From NCBI RefSeq assembly GCF_024972735.1, contig NZ_CP087723.1, positions 2,046,001-2,110,000 on the forward strand: a DNA stretch of 64,000 bases, written 5' to 3'. Both the position numbers and the translations under genes were made by a program. Origin of the DNA: Halalkaliarchaeum sp. AArc-CO (GTDB taxonomy: Archaea > Halobacteriota > Halobacteria > Halobacteriales > Haloferacaceae). Shown piece after piece: positions 8,838 to 17,518 of this stretch. Numbering within the stretch: the first letter of the stretch is position 1; each line of letters starts with the position of its first letter. Under the pieces are notes generated by a model. The model saw only the letters and a program-made list of their open reading frames with translations, had not been told where the DNA came from and made no database searches.

Positions 8838-9976
8838 AGAACTCCCGACGACGACTCCTCGCGGCGATCGGAACCGGACTCGCCACCGGGATCGCCGGCT
8901 GTGGCTACGCCCCCGGCGGCGGTGACGTGCGCAGGGAAGCGTCGCTCCTAACAGGGATCGGTGGGCTGGGCGGCAGCAACCGGTTCGATGTCGAGGGGGA
9001 TCGGATCGCCGCCGCCAAAAGCGGCCAGCAGTGGGTCGGCGAGTTCGGCGATCGATCGTTCGAGACAGCAACGACCGTGCACATCACCGACCGAGACGCC
9101 GAGGAGATCGGCGAGTTCGTCCACCTCGAACCGACCCTGGACCTGGCGCTGGGAGAACGCCTCGTTGTCCTCGACGAGGCGGGACGCCTCGTTGCCTCCG
9201 AGCCGATCCGAGCCCGCGAGGACGCCGACGAAACCGACGACACCGACGGCCTCGAAGAGGCCTGGCGTATCGAACTCGACGACCCGGACGCACCGATCGC
9301 CGCCGCCGACGGGACGGTGTACGTCCCCGACGGAAACAGACTCCTCGCAGTCCGGGACGGAACTGTCGTCTGGGAACGAAGCCTTGCTGGACCAGCAGAG
9401 ACGCTCCAGGCCCAGGACGGGGTCGTGCTGGCCGCGATCGAGTCGGCCGCGCTCGCGCTGGATCCCGACGGCGGGGCTCGCTGGGAGTTCGAGATCGACG
9501 GACCGGCGACGTTCGCGGTCGACGGTGACCTGACAGTCCTCCGAGCACGAGGGAGCCTGTCCGGCGACGACACCGACCTCGCGGCTGTCGACACCGGTAC
9601 TGGGGACGTCCGCTGGTCGACCACTGTCCAAGGCAGAGACGCTCGGCCGGCGATCGCCGACGGTCGGGTACACCTCGTGGTTCACGGGAGGGTGACCGCC
9701 TACGACCGGGACACCGGTGATCGACGATGGGAGACGGCGGACGTCGGCGCCGCACCGCCGATCGTTGCCGGGACCGAGGGCGTCTACTCGCTCGGTGAAA
9801 ACTGCGAGGCGATCGGCGTGGACTCCGAGGGGCGACGGTGGAGTCGAACGCTCGACCGGGGGAGCTGTTCGGTCGTCGACGGCTGGATCGACGGGGAGAC
9901 GGTCGCGTTTCTGCTCGCCGCCGGCGGAATCGTCTGGCTCCAGCGGGTCGACGAAGAGCCCGGGCTCTTGGGATAA
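8834..9976 (+). CDS. PQQ-type beta-propeller Tat lipoprotein
   Basis: Encodes 380 residues. Begins with a Tat motif (RRRLL) and lipobox IAGC, predicting a lipid-anchored extracytoplasmic protein. The body is built of repeated blade-like units: GTVYVPDGNRLLAV, GRVHLVVHGRVTAYDRDTGD and TEGVYSLGENCEAIG resemble the PQQ/BamB-like propeller repeats that read out a value and then a strand-turn-strand. Such domains often act as scaffolds. The start overlaps the htpX stop by four bases, so the pair is coupled; a role in envelope protein quality control is an inference from that. Confidence 0.8.
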   Translation: MKNSRRRLLAAIGTGLATGIAGCGYAPGGGDVRREASLLTGIGGLGGSNRFDVEGDRIAAAKSGQQWVGEFGDRSFETATTVHITDRDAEEIGEFVHLEPTLDLALGERLVVLDEAGRLVASEPIRAREDADETDDTDGLEEAWRIELDDPDAPIAAADGTVYVPDGNRLLAVRDGTVVWERSLAGPAETLQAQDGVVLAAIESAALALDPDGGARWEFEIDGPATFAVDGDLTVLRARGSLSGDDTDLAAVDTGTGDVRWSTTVQGRDARPAIADGRVHLVVHGRVTAYDRDTGDRRWETADVGAAPPIVAGTEGVYSLGENCEAIGVDSEGRRWSRTLDRGSCSVVDGWIDGETVAFLLAAGGIVWLQRVDEEPGLLG

Positions 9977-10033
9977 GGGTCTCGAGCGACTCGAACTCCG
10001 AACCGAGAGCACGCCGTATTGCTGGATCGTTTT

Positions 10034-10570
10034 TCAAACGGCGATCCATCCGCCAACGGGACGTGGTCTGACTATGCCGGCTATCTCCCCACCCGATTCG
10101 AACTTCGTGTGAACGTTTACGACGCCGTTTCCCTCGACGAGTTCGTTCCAGATGAGATTCCGGACGGTTCCAACCGACTTGTCGACGTCATCGTCACGAA
10201 TGGTTCCAGTTAATTTTTCGTCGTTGATTGGTTCACCCTCGTACAGCGTCACCCAGATCGGCCCGTCAGCTCGCCCCTCGCCGTGAATATGGGCCGCAAA
10301 TGCACCGCCTTCCAGGTTTGCGACGTGCAGTTCGAAGTGGAGTTCGGTCCCGTCTGAATCACCCTCCAGTTCCACCCTTCCTCGCCCTCTGGACCGCACT
10401 TTGTCGTGCCCTGGAATCGAGGGGTTGTCCGAAAGGCGGGCGAAAAACGTGGCACCGGGATGTGAACCCCCGTGGTCGGCGGTGGCTGTCCCCGAACCGA
10501 GCAGCATACCCCCACCGATCCCGATCAACTTCAGTGCTGTACGACGCGACGTGTATGTTCTGTCAACCAT
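10034..10570 (-). CDS. Secreted CHRD-domain protein
   Basis: Encodes 178 residues. A Tat signal peptide (SRRTALKLIG, ending near TATADHGG) is followed by a single CHRD domain: the FARLSDNPSIPGHDKV opening, ELHFELHVANLEG, a conserved AAHIHGEG, and a C-terminal VNVHTKFESGGEIAG strand. CHRD domains occur in chordin and in many secreted prokaryotic proteins of unknown function. A TATA-like box lies about 24 bp before the ATG. Convergent with the propeller lipoprotein gene. Confidence 0.82.
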   Translation of the reverse strand: MVDRTYTSRRTALKLIGIGGGMLLGSGTATADHGGSHPGATFFARLSDNPSIPGHDKVRSRGRGRVELEGDSDGTELHFELHVANLEGGAFAAHIHGEGRADGPIWVTLYEGEPINDEKLTGTIRDDDVDKSVGTVRNLIWNELVEGNGVVNVHTKFESGGEIAGIVRPRPVGGWIAV

Positions 10571-10589
10571 GGGTACATCCCTCCGTGGA

Positions 10590-10597
10590 TTTACTAC
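10590..10597 (-). promoter_or_regulatory. TATA-like element for the CHRD protein gene
   Basis: agtaaat on the minus strand, centred about 24 bp upstream of the ATG at 10570. The surrounding 130 bp is unusually AT-rich for the window and contains no gene. Confidence 0.4.
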
Positions 10598-10715
10598 TGT
10601 CGGCCCTCAACGGGGATAAGCATATTTCTGAATATGTGTCAGTTTTCTTTTACTCGTTTCCGAATATCGACAGGGATAGAGAGATCGGAACAGCGGAGCT
10701 CCGATAGCCCCCGAC

Positions 10716-12107
10716 TCACTCCCACTTCTCGGGCCACAGGTCCGCCGCGCGCATCCCGACCTCGAATTCGGCCTCGCGGAACGCCGCGGAGAGTTTTTCG
10801 TCGTCCAGTCGCGGCAGTTCCCGCCGCCCCAGTTCGAACGCCAGAAGCGCCGTCAACATGGCGTGTTCGCGCACGTTCCGGTCGTCAATTTTGTCTCGAG
10901 TGTCGGCGTGGGTGTGGCCCCAGCCACGTCCGCGCTCGCCGCTGTCGCTGTGGAGCTGCAGTGCCGGGACGCCGCGCCGGACGAACGGCCACTGATCCGA
11001 GAACGGATGCGGTTCCGATTCGAGTTCGATCGGCTGGCGGGTCGCCTCCGACACGTCCTTTGTGGCACCCGCCGTCGCCTCCGATCCGTGGGAGTACGCC
11101 ACCAGGTTTCGGTGGCGTCCGGCGCCGTCCACGTTGATCACGCCGTGGACGTCGGAGAGATCGAGCCGGTCTGCAAGCGCCTCCGCGCCGAGCAGTCCGA
11201 CCTCCTCGCAGCCGACGCCGGCGACCCGAACGCGGGTCGGTAGTTCGTCTTCGACCGCCGAGAGAATCCGGGCGGTTTCGATGACGGTCGCGATCCCGCA
11301 GCCGTTATCCAGCGCCCCTTCGGCGATGTCGTGGGCGTCGTAATGGGCGAGCAACAGCAGCGTCCCGTCGGTCTCCGGGCCGAGACGTCCCACGACGTTC
11401 CGGCTCGTGGCCGGCGCGGTCGATGCTTCGACCGCGAGGCGGACGGTTCCCGTCCCCCCGGGCGAGTTGACCGCGTACTCCCGGAGCCACTCGCCGGTTT
11501 CGCTGCTGACCCCGACCGCCGGGGCGGCAGCCTCCTCCCCGAACGTGAGCGCCCCCGTCGGCGGGAGCTGTCCCGCCACGTGGTTTGCGAAGACGAACGC
11601 CTCCGCCCCCTTCTCGATCGCGTAGCCGAACTTCTCGATCCGATGGATAAATCGCCCGCCGGGCGGGGTCGTCGTCGAGGCGACCGCGATCCGGCCCTCG
11701 AGATCGACGTCGAGATCGTCGATCTCGTCGGGCGTGCCGTACCCCACGTCGACGAGGTCGCCGGTCATCTCGCCCGACGGGGAGTACGGGAGCGCGATCG
11801 CCTCGAACAAGCGTTCCCGTGGCGACAGCAGTTCCAGGGTAGATTCCCCCCGCTTCCAGCCGGTCAGTTCGAACGTCTCTTCGGTCACGTCGTCGACGCC
11901 TGCGTCCCGAAACGCCCGTGCGACCGTCTCGGCTGCCCGTCGCTCTCCGGAACTGCCGGCCATGCGACTCCCGATCGCGGTGATCTCGGTGAGAAACTCC
12001 CACGCGCTGCGATCGGTCCACGTGCGTCCGAGCGCGTCCAGAAGCGCCGGCGGATACGTCCCCGCTACATCCGCCGTGGACGGTGGCTCGGCTGGATCGT
12101 CTGACAT
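10716..12107 (-). CDS. M28-family metallopeptidase, copy 1
   Basis: Di-zinc aminopeptidase-type protein of 463 residues from the ATG at 12107; another ATG is four codons upstream. Visible zinc ligands are HYDAHD, the Asp of GALDNG, CEEVGLLG, an Asp in INVDGAG, and a His in GWGHTHADT. A PA-type domain appears inserted before the catalytic part. No signal peptide, so probably cytoplasmic. A clear paralogue lies at 47661-49010 (shared RFIHR, FANHV and LPPTG blocks). Peptide substrates are unknown. Confidence 0.88.
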   Translation of the reverse strand: MSDDPAEPPSTADVAGTYPPALLDALGRTWTDRSAWEFLTEITAIGSRMAGSSGERRAAETVARAFRDAGVDDVTEETFELTGWKRGESTLELLSPRERLFEAIALPYSPSGEMTGDLVDVGYGTPDEIDDLDVDLEGRIAVASTTTPPGGRFIHRIEKFGYAIEKGAEAFVFANHVAGQLPPTGALTFGEEAAAPAVGVSSETGEWLREYAVNSPGGTGTVRLAVEASTAPATSRNVVGRLGPETDGTLLLLAHYDAHDIAEGALDNGCGIATVIETARILSAVEDELPTRVRVAGVGCEEVGLLGAEALADRLDLSDVHGVINVDGAGRHRNLVAYSHGSEATAGATKDVSEATRQPIELESEPHPFSDQWPFVRRGVPALQLHSDSGERGRGWGHTHADTRDKIDDRNVREHAMLTALLAFELGRRELPRLDDEKLSAAFREAEFEVGMRAADLWPEKWE

Positions 12108-12195
12108 GCTGAAAGCCACGCGACGGGGGCGAAAAAGCCTGGGGAAAGCGGCTGAACGGCCCGAGAGGGCGATTCAGTTGCGCGTCGATATCCCC

Positions 12196-12477
12196 TCAGT
12201 CGTCGACGATTACTTCGACGGGCCCGTCGTCCTGCTCCTCTTCGGTGTCGACGTCACTGCGGGACTCCCGGTCGTGCCACAAGAGCGCCCCGACGACCAC
12301 GAGCGCGATCCAGGACCGCCAGTTCGCGAGGTTCAGCGTGTAGCCGATGCCGAACGGCTTCTGCACCAGCATCCCCTTGCCGGGCTGCCAGTAGGCCGAA
12401 AGCATCCGACCGAGGCTCGGTCGCTCGAAGTTGTACGGCACGCCGAAAACCTCGCCGGATTCGGGTTTGTCTGCCAT
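12196..12477 (-). CDS. DUF5808-like small membrane protein
   Basis: Encodes 93 residues. It has a conserved soluble N-terminal half (GVPYNFERPSLGR, then a Trp-rich QPGKGMLVQKPFGIGYTLN segment), one hydrophobic helix near residues 55-72, and a very acidic tail. The pattern matches the haloarchaeal DUF5808 family as I remember it; function is unknown. The ATG at 12477 has a TATA-like element (gatttat) 27 bp upstream. Divergent from the KaiC-like gene. Confidence 0.75.
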   Translation of the reverse strand: MADKPESGEVFGVPYNFERPSLGRMLSAYWQPGKGMLVQKPFGIGYTLNLANWRSWIALVVVGALLWHDRESRSDVDTEEEQDDGPVEVIVDD

Positions 12478-12500
12478 ACGAAAACCAACGACGGGACGGG

Positions 12501-12507
12501 ATAAATC
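12501..12507 (-). promoter_or_regulatory. TATA-like element for the DUF5808-like gene
   Basis: ataaatc on the plus strand (gatttat on the minus strand), 27 bp upstream of the ATG at 12477. Confidence 0.5.
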
Positions 12508-12601
12508 GTTTGTGTCAGCGTTCGGGTACATCTGCGTCGAGAACAGTCCACCCACCCAGACGCCGTAACGGCTAAGCGGCCGGCGCATCCACACGGTTGT
12601 T

Positions 12602-13444
12602 ATGGGGAGCTTACCGCTGGGCGTGGGGCGACTCGACAGGCTTCTCGGCGGGGGAGCGCCGTCGGGAAGCGTCGTCCTCCTGGCCGAGGAGTCAGGTGCC
12701 GGCGCACGGGAGTTTCTGTACACCAGCGCCGCGATGAACGCGCTGTCACACGCGGATCAGGAACTGTTTTCGCTGCACTACGGCGATCTCGACCCGAACG
12801 TGTCGGTCCCGCCGGAAGTTCACTATCTCTCGTTGACAGAGGGGCCGGAATCGCTCCGTCGGGAACTCGCGTTCACGATGACCGAAGAGATCGTCGACGC
12901 AGCGATCGAGGAGATTCAGTTTCGTGATTTCTCACCCGAGTACTTCCAGCTATCCCCGCTGCCGCGGGAGTGGTATCTCGGAAACGCCACCTCGATCGGA
13001 GAGATGGGAAAGCGCGAACGGCGAGATGGAGTCCTCAGCACGCTGGGAGAATATCTGAGCGAACACGCGCCGGGGAACCTCGTCCTGCTCGACTCGTTGA
13101 CCGATCTCACGACCGCGAGGGGTGGCGAGATGGAACGAGGATGGGACGACGTCATCATGCTCGTTCGCGGGCTCAAGAAGGCCGCGTTCCGCTGGGACGG
13201 ACTGATACTGCTTCTGGTGAGCGAGGACGCGATCACCGACCGACAGTTCGGCGCGTTGATGGACGCCGCGAGCGGAACGTTGCGGTTCTCCTGGGAGACG
13301 GGCGGATCCCAGCGGGCGAGAACGATGGTCGTCCGGGAGTTCCGGGGCGTACTGTCCCGTCTCGAGGAGGAGGACATCGTACAGTTCGAGGTAGAGATCC
13401 ACGAGGGTGGACTCGACATAAGCGACGTGAGGAAGATCCGATGA
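12602..13444 (+). CDS. KaiC/RadA-like RecA-fold protein with degenerate P-loop
   Basis: Encodes 280 residues. The opening (GVGRLDRLLGGGAPSGSVVLL) is typical of KaiC/RAD55-type RecA-fold proteins. The P-loop reads EESGAGARE, so the Walker A Lys-Thr/Ser pair is missing. A Walker B-like strand is present (NLVLLDSLTDL). This resembles haloarchaeal proteins annotated as HTR-like. ATP hydrolysis is therefore doubtful; a regulatory or scaffold role is an inference. It heads a cassette with two Cys-rich proteins just downstream, and a TATA-like ggctaag lies near -27. Confidence 0.75.
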   Translation: MGSLPLGVGRLDRLLGGGAPSGSVVLLAEESGAGAREFLYTSAAMNALSHADQELFSLHYGDLDPNVSVPPEVHYLSLTEGPESLRRELAFTMTEEIVDAAIEEIQFRDFSPEYFQLSPLPREWYLGNATSIGEMGKRERRDGVLSTLGEYLSEHAPGNLVLLDSLTDLTTARGGEMERGWDDVIMLVRGLKKAAFRWDGLILLLVSEDAITDRQFGALMDAASGTLRFSWETGGSQRARTMVVREFRGVLSRLEEEDIVQFEVEIHEGGLDISDVRKIR

Positions 13445-13477
13445 GTAGATGCCGACGCCATCTCGGGGGAAGCGAGA

Positions 13478-14407
13478 ATGTCTGATACCGGCGAAAGTAC
13501 GACCACACCACAGCTGCAGGAGGAGCTTGAATCGTGGCTGACCGACCGCGTCGAGGGGACCGACCGGACTCCTGGGGAGGAACTCGATCGCATCGTCGCC
13601 GTCTACCGACTCGCCACCGACGGCGCCGGCCCCGGAACCGACGGCACCGAGCTCGGCACCGACGGCGAGAACCCGCCCGACCTCGAGTCGATCGCACGGC
13701 TCCCCGACCGACTCGAAGAAACCAGAGCGGAGTTCCAGCAGGGGATCGAGGACGTCCGCGAACGCGTCATTCAGGTTCTCGAGGAGACCCACGACCGGGC
13801 GGAGAAAGACCACACGCACCCGGAGATCGACAACTCGATCGCCGACGTCACGGACCGGATCGAACCTCTCGAGGAATCGCTGGCAGACCTGGAAGCGTCA
13901 CTGACGGAGCTCGAGGAGTCGATCGACGTCGAAGCGCAGCGTCAGGACATGGAGGCTCTCGAGTCCGATCTCGCGGAAACTACCGACCGCGTCGACGAAT
14001 TCACGACGCGTTTCGGTGCCGTCGAGGATCGAACCGGGGAAATCGAGGGGAAACTCGACAGGCTCGCAAGCGCCGTCGTCGGGCTCCGAAGACGAACCGA
14101 CCGGCTCGAAGCGAGGCTCGAAACCCAGGACCGACTGGACGCGCTCAAACGGGAAGCGAACCGGACGGGGAGTCGGACCGCAGACTGTGGGCAATGCGGT
14201 CGGACGGTCACGGTCGCGCTGCTTTCGGCCCCGAGGTGTCCGCACTGCGAGGCGGGGTTCCGGGAGATCGACCCGTCGCGGGGCTTTTTCGGTTCGGCGA
14301 CGCTTTTGGCGGACGATCGGCCGGCGTTGGAGGGGGAGACTGCCCCTGAAGCGGATCCCGGGAACGACGAGTCTGACGACCGACGGGGGGCGACCGCCCG
14401 TGAGTGA
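13478..14407 (+). CDS. Coiled-coil protein with C-terminal zinc ribbon
   Basis: Encodes 309 residues of unknown function. About residues 70-225 are a long acidic coiled coil rich in Glu, Leu and Arg. A zinc ribbon (CGQCGRTV, then CPHCEAGF) follows near residues 230-255, and then a disordered acidic tail. No membrane segment. It lies 33 bp after the KaiC-like gene and overlaps the next gene by eight bases, so the three probably form one operon. The coiled coil suggests it oligomerises or bridges partners. Confidence 0.7.
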   Translation: MSDTGESTTTPQLQEELESWLTDRVEGTDRTPGEELDRIVAVYRLATDGAGPGTDGTELGTDGENPPDLESIARLPDRLEETRAEFQQGIEDVRERVIQVLEETHDRAEKDHTHPEIDNSIADVTDRIEPLEESLADLEASLTELEESIDVEAQRQDMEALESDLAETTDRVDEFTTRFGAVEDRTGEIEGKLDRLASAVVGLRRRTDRLEARLETQDRLDALKREANRTGSRTADCGQCGRTVTVALLSAPRCPHCEAGFREIDPSRGFFGSATLLADDRPALEGETAPEADPGNDESDDRRGATARE

Positions 14408-14843
14408 TCCGAACCGGGATCCCGACGGGAGGGACGATCCCTTCGCGGAACTCGACGACGGTGACGACTCGTCCGAGGATCCGTTCGAAGAACTGGACGA
14501 CTCGTCCGAGGACCCGTTCGAAGAACTGGACGGCTCGCCCGAGGATCCGTTCGAGGAGATGGACGACGAGGAAGAGCCGATAGAGGACGTCTGGGAGACG
14601 CTCGGCGAGGGGGAGTCCGCGGGCGAGTCGACGCTGGCTCCCGTCGATGAAAAAGACAGGGTGGAAGCGGACGTCGTCGACAAGCGGTCGTTCTGCCAGC
14701 GCTGCCGGTACCTGTCGGCACCGCCGGCGGTTGAATGCACCCACGACGGAACCGAGATCCTCGAGGTCGTCGACAGCGAGAGGTTCAGGGTTCGAGGCTG
14801 TCCGATGATCGAGCGGGGCGGACCGGAATCGACGACGCGTTGA
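14400..14843 (+). CDS. Acidic repeat protein with C-terminal Cys cluster
   Basis: Encodes 147 residues from the GTG at 14400, overlapping the previous stop by eight bases. The N-terminal half is disordered and very acidic, with four copies of a DPFxELD-type motif (DDPFAELD, EDPFEELD twice, EDPFEEMD). The C-terminal half holds Cys residues in a C-x2-C-x10-C pattern with one more about 20 residues later, a possible metal site. I do not recognise a characterised family. The repeats look like short linear binding motifs; an interaction with the KaiC-like or coiled-coil neighbour is inference. Confidence 0.65.
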   Translation: MSDPNRDPDGRDDPFAELDDGDDSSEDPFEELDDSSEDPFEELDGSPEDPFEEMDDEEEPIEDVWETLGEGESAGESTLAPVDEKDRVEADVVDKRSFCQRCRYLSAPPAVECTHDGTEILEVVDSERFRVRGCPMIERGGPESTTR

Positions 14844-14890
14844 CTCCCGACCGGCGGCGGATCCGCCGGTGGCGGCGTCCATCCACACGA

Positions 14891-14898
14891 TTAATTTT
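14891..14898 (+). promoter_or_regulatory. TATA-like element for the TFS gene
   Basis: ttaatttt centred 27 bp before the ATG at 14922, a good leaderless arrangement. Confidence 0.55.
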
Positions 14899-14921
14899 GA
14901 CGAGGTCGTATACACGGAGAC

Positions 14922-15251
14922 ATGCAGTTCTGTGAGGAGTGCGGTTCGATGATGGTGTCACAGGACGGAGAAATGACGTGTACGAACGACGACTGCGGTG
15001 CGACCGCAAAACGGGACGAGGGGCTGGCCGCGGAGTTCGTCTCGACGGACCAACAGCGCGACGACGACGTGATCGAAACCGAGGAAGGGGCGAACTTCGA
15101 GGGCAAACCGACGGCGGACGACGTCACCTGCGAGGAGTGTGGCCACGGCGAGGCGTGGTACACGATCAAACAGACCGCCTCCGCCGACGAACCGCCGACG
15201 CGGTTTTTCAAATGTAAGGAGTGTGGCCACCGGTGGCGGGACTACAACTGA
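14922..15251 (+). CDS. tfs: Transcription elongation factor TFS
   Basis: Stimulates transcript cleavage by stalled archaeal RNA polymerase, like eukaryotic TFIIS and Rpb9. The 109-residue protein has an N-terminal zinc ribbon (CEECGSMM, later CTNDDCG). The C-terminal zinc ribbon (CEECGHGEAWY, later CKECGHRW) carries the catalytic Asp-Glu pair in ASADEPPTRFF. Length is normal for the family. Its own TATA-like box lies at -27. Confidence 0.95.
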   Translation: MQFCEECGSMMVSQDGEMTCTNDDCGATAKRDEGLAAEFVSTDQQRDDDVIETEEGANFEGKPTADDVTCEECGHGEAWYTIKQTASADEPPTRFFKCKECGHRWRDYN

Positions 15252-15324
15252 TCGAGGCGACAGTCGGTCGACCCGGTTCGGCGGATAGTCAGCCCTAAGA
15301 GTCCGGCACCCTCACTGTCCGTCG

Positions 15325-16695
15325 ATGGAGTCGCCCCGAACGAGGAACCGCCCCGGCCTCGTCAGCCGGGCCAGACAGTTGCCGGAGACGTCGCTCCGGA
15401 CAGCGTTCGACGCCCTCTCACCACCTCGAACTGTCTGGGGCCCCCCCGAGGGTGCACTCGTCGTCGCCGGAGGAGCGGCCGCCACGATCGAGGCGACGGA
15501 GGGGAACCGCTTTCGAGAGGTGGCATCGGCGATCGAGACGCTGTTCGATTCCGGAGACGTCCACGCGGGAACCGAGGCGGCTCGTCCTCGCGTGTTCGGC
15601 GGGTTCTCCTTTCACGGCGGCGACGGGGATCACCGCGAACACGACGACGGATCGACGTGGGACGGATATCCGGACGCGCGGTTTCTGTTGCCCAGCGTGC
15701 AGGTTACGCTCACGGATCGGGGCGCGTGGCTGACCGTCACCGAGGCGGGAGAGAACGCGCGGGTCGAGGACGTCGAGCGGCGTCTCGACGCCGAGTTCGA
15801 CCGCCTCACCGAGACGTCGCAGGCAGCGTCTCCCCCGACCCCGCCGGGGATCGCAAAGCGGCGGCGGACCACCACCCCCGAAGAGTGGAGCGCGTCGATC
15901 CAGTCGGCGATCGACCGGATCGAGCGAAACGAACTCACCAAGGTCGTGTTCGCCCAGGCGCTCGAAGTCGAACTCGAGGGAAAACTGGATCCGGGCTCGA
16001 CGCTGGATCGGCTCGGCAGCGCGTATCCCGACTGTTATCGCTTCTGTTTTGAAACGCCCGACGGTGAGGCTGCGTTCTTCGGAGCGACGCCGGAACGACT
16101 CGTCTCTCTGCACGGTCGGACCGTCGAGACCGGAGCGCTCGCCGGCACGACCGGCCGCGGCGAGACGCCCGCCGAAGACGAGTGGCTCGCACAGCAGCTC
16201 CGAACGGACCCGAAAAACGCCCACGAGCACGAGCTCGTGGTTGAGGCGATCCGCGACCAGTTGTCCCCGTTTTCGGCCTCGATTTCGACAGGGGAACGAC
16301 GGATCAAGCGGCTCGCGACCGTCCAGCACCTCTGGACGCCGATAACCGCCGAACTGGTCGGCGATCGCGGCGTTCTCGAACTCGTGGAGGCGTTACACCC
16401 GACCCCGGCGGTCGGCGGCGTTCCGCCCGAACGCGCACTCGAGACGATCAGGGAGACGGAACCGTTCGACCGCGGCTGGTACGCCGCACCGGTGGGGTGG
16501 GTCGACGCCGCCGGAAACGGCGAGTTCGCGGTCGCGCTCCGGTCGGCGCTTGCAGCCGGATCGAGTGCGACCCTGTTTGCCGGTGTCGGCGTCGTCGGCG
16601 ACAGCGATCCCGACGAAGAGTGGGACGAAGCGCAGCTCAAGTTCCAGCCGGTCTTGAACGTCCTCGAGGACGCAGACGGCTCCGAAGAAAAATAG
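15325..16695 (+). CDS. menF: Isochorismate synthase
   Basis: Converts chorismate to isochorismate, the entry step of menaquinone synthesis; menaquinone is the main haloarchaeal quinone and feeds the bc complex encoded at 42-46 kb. The 456-residue protein has the chorismate-binding domain: ELTKVVFAQALEVE, GATPERLVSLHGRTVETGALAGT, the HEHELVVEAI block, and HPTPAVGGVPPERA. No menD, menB or menE is visible nearby, so the pathway is dispersed. Convergent with the PAC2 gene across a short repeat. Confidence 0.88.
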   Translation: MESPRTRNRPGLVSRARQLPETSLRTAFDALSPPRTVWGPPEGALVVAGGAAATIEATEGNRFREVASAIETLFDSGDVHAGTEAARPRVFGGFSFHGGDGDHREHDDGSTWDGYPDARFLLPSVQVTLTDRGAWLTVTEAGENARVEDVERRLDAEFDRLTETSQAASPPTPPGIAKRRRTTTPEEWSASIQSAIDRIERNELTKVVFAQALEVELEGKLDPGSTLDRLGSAYPDCYRFCFETPDGEAAFFGATPERLVSLHGRTVETGALAGTTGRGETPAEDEWLAQQLRTDPKNAHEHELVVEAIRDQLSPFSASISTGERRIKRLATVQHLWTPITAELVGDRGVLELVEALHPTPAVGGVPPERALETIRETEPFDRGWYAAPVGWVDAAGNGEFAVALRSALAAGSSATLFAGVGVVGDSDPDEEWDEAQLKFQPVLNVLEDADGSEEK

Positions 16696-16707
16696 CGCTC
16701 CGATATT

Positions 16708-16754
16708 CCGTCCGAAACTCAGTCTGAAACTCCGTCCGAAACTCCGTCCGACAG
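16708..16754. repeat. 12-bp tandem repeat between convergent genes
   Basis: ccgtccgaaact at 16708-16719, a diverged copy (cagtctgaaact) at 16720-16731, an exact copy at 16732-16743 and a partial copy after it. It fills the space between the convergent menF and PAC2 stops. Confidence 0.8.
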
Positions 16755-16756
16755 AA

Positions 16757-17497
16757 CTACTGGTACATCCGCAGCGGTTGCACCTGTGTGCTCTCCTCGC
16801 CGCCGCTTTGCATCTGCTGTGCGAGCTGTTCTTTCGCCGTTCTGATCTCGCTTGCGCTATCGACGAGGTCGTCGACGGGGAACTCCCTTCCCGTCAGCGG
16901 TTCGATCCCCTCCGTGATGACGATCCGGGCAGCTTCCGGGTCGGGGAACTGCGGATCCGATTCGACGACGAAGCCGACAGCAGTCGTGTCGTTCTCGATG
17001 GCGTGAGCGAGCAACGCCCCCGTCGGCCCGGTTACGATCCCGGTTTCGGTCGGATCGCCGATACCGACATCCGAGAGCAGTCGACCGCCGTCGCCCGCAC
17101 AGATCCCGTACAGCTCCGGCGGTTCGGCGTCCTTCTCCCGCGGAATCCCGGAGAGATACACGGGCGTTACCTCCTCCTCGTCGAACCAGCCCTGGATGCA
17201 GTTTGCGATCTCCGTGGCCGCGTCCGGCGAGACCGGGATGTCGCTTTGCAATACCAGAAGGTCGCCGGTTTCGTTAGCGTACAGTCTCAGCGGCGTCGAA
17301 AGCGTCGGATCCCCCTCCTCGTATCGTGCGACGGACGGGAGCCCGCTACAGTGGACGTTCGCGTACTGAGTCATCTCGAGGGCATCGATCAGGTGATCGG
17401 CGACGATCTTTCCGACCAGCCCCACGCCCGGAAGCCCCTCGATCATGTACGGTTCCGTCAGTTCGACGTCGTCCTCGAGAATACGAACGTGTGCCAT
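16757..17497 (-). CDS. PAC2-family (proteasome assembly chaperone-like) protein, copy 1
   Basis: Encodes 246 residues with the PAC2 signature near the N terminus (MIEGLPGVGLVGKIVADHL). Two Rossmann-like halves follow, then a C-terminal helical region ending in a Gln-rich tail. Family members include eukaryotic proteasome assembly chaperones; archaeal function is not settled, and many are annotated as ATP-grasp or 3-isopropylmalate-related in error. The ATG at 17497 has a TATA-like box 26 bp upstream; the frame continues upstream without family similarity. A second member lies at 61931-62686. Confidence 0.82.
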   Translation of the reverse strand: MAHVRILEDDVELTEPYMIEGLPGVGLVGKIVADHLIDALEMTQYANVHCSGLPSVARYEEGDPTLSTPLRLYANETGDLLVLQSDIPVSPDAATEIANCIQGWFDEEEVTPVYLSGIPREKDAEPPELYGICAGDGGRLLSDVGIGDPTETGIVTGPTGALLAHAIENDTTAVGFVVESDPQFPDPEAARIVITEGIEPLTGREFPVDDLVDSASEIRTAKEQLAQQMQSGGEESTQVQPLRMYQ

Positions 17498-17518
17498 AAT
17501 AGAGGCAACTCGACGGAA

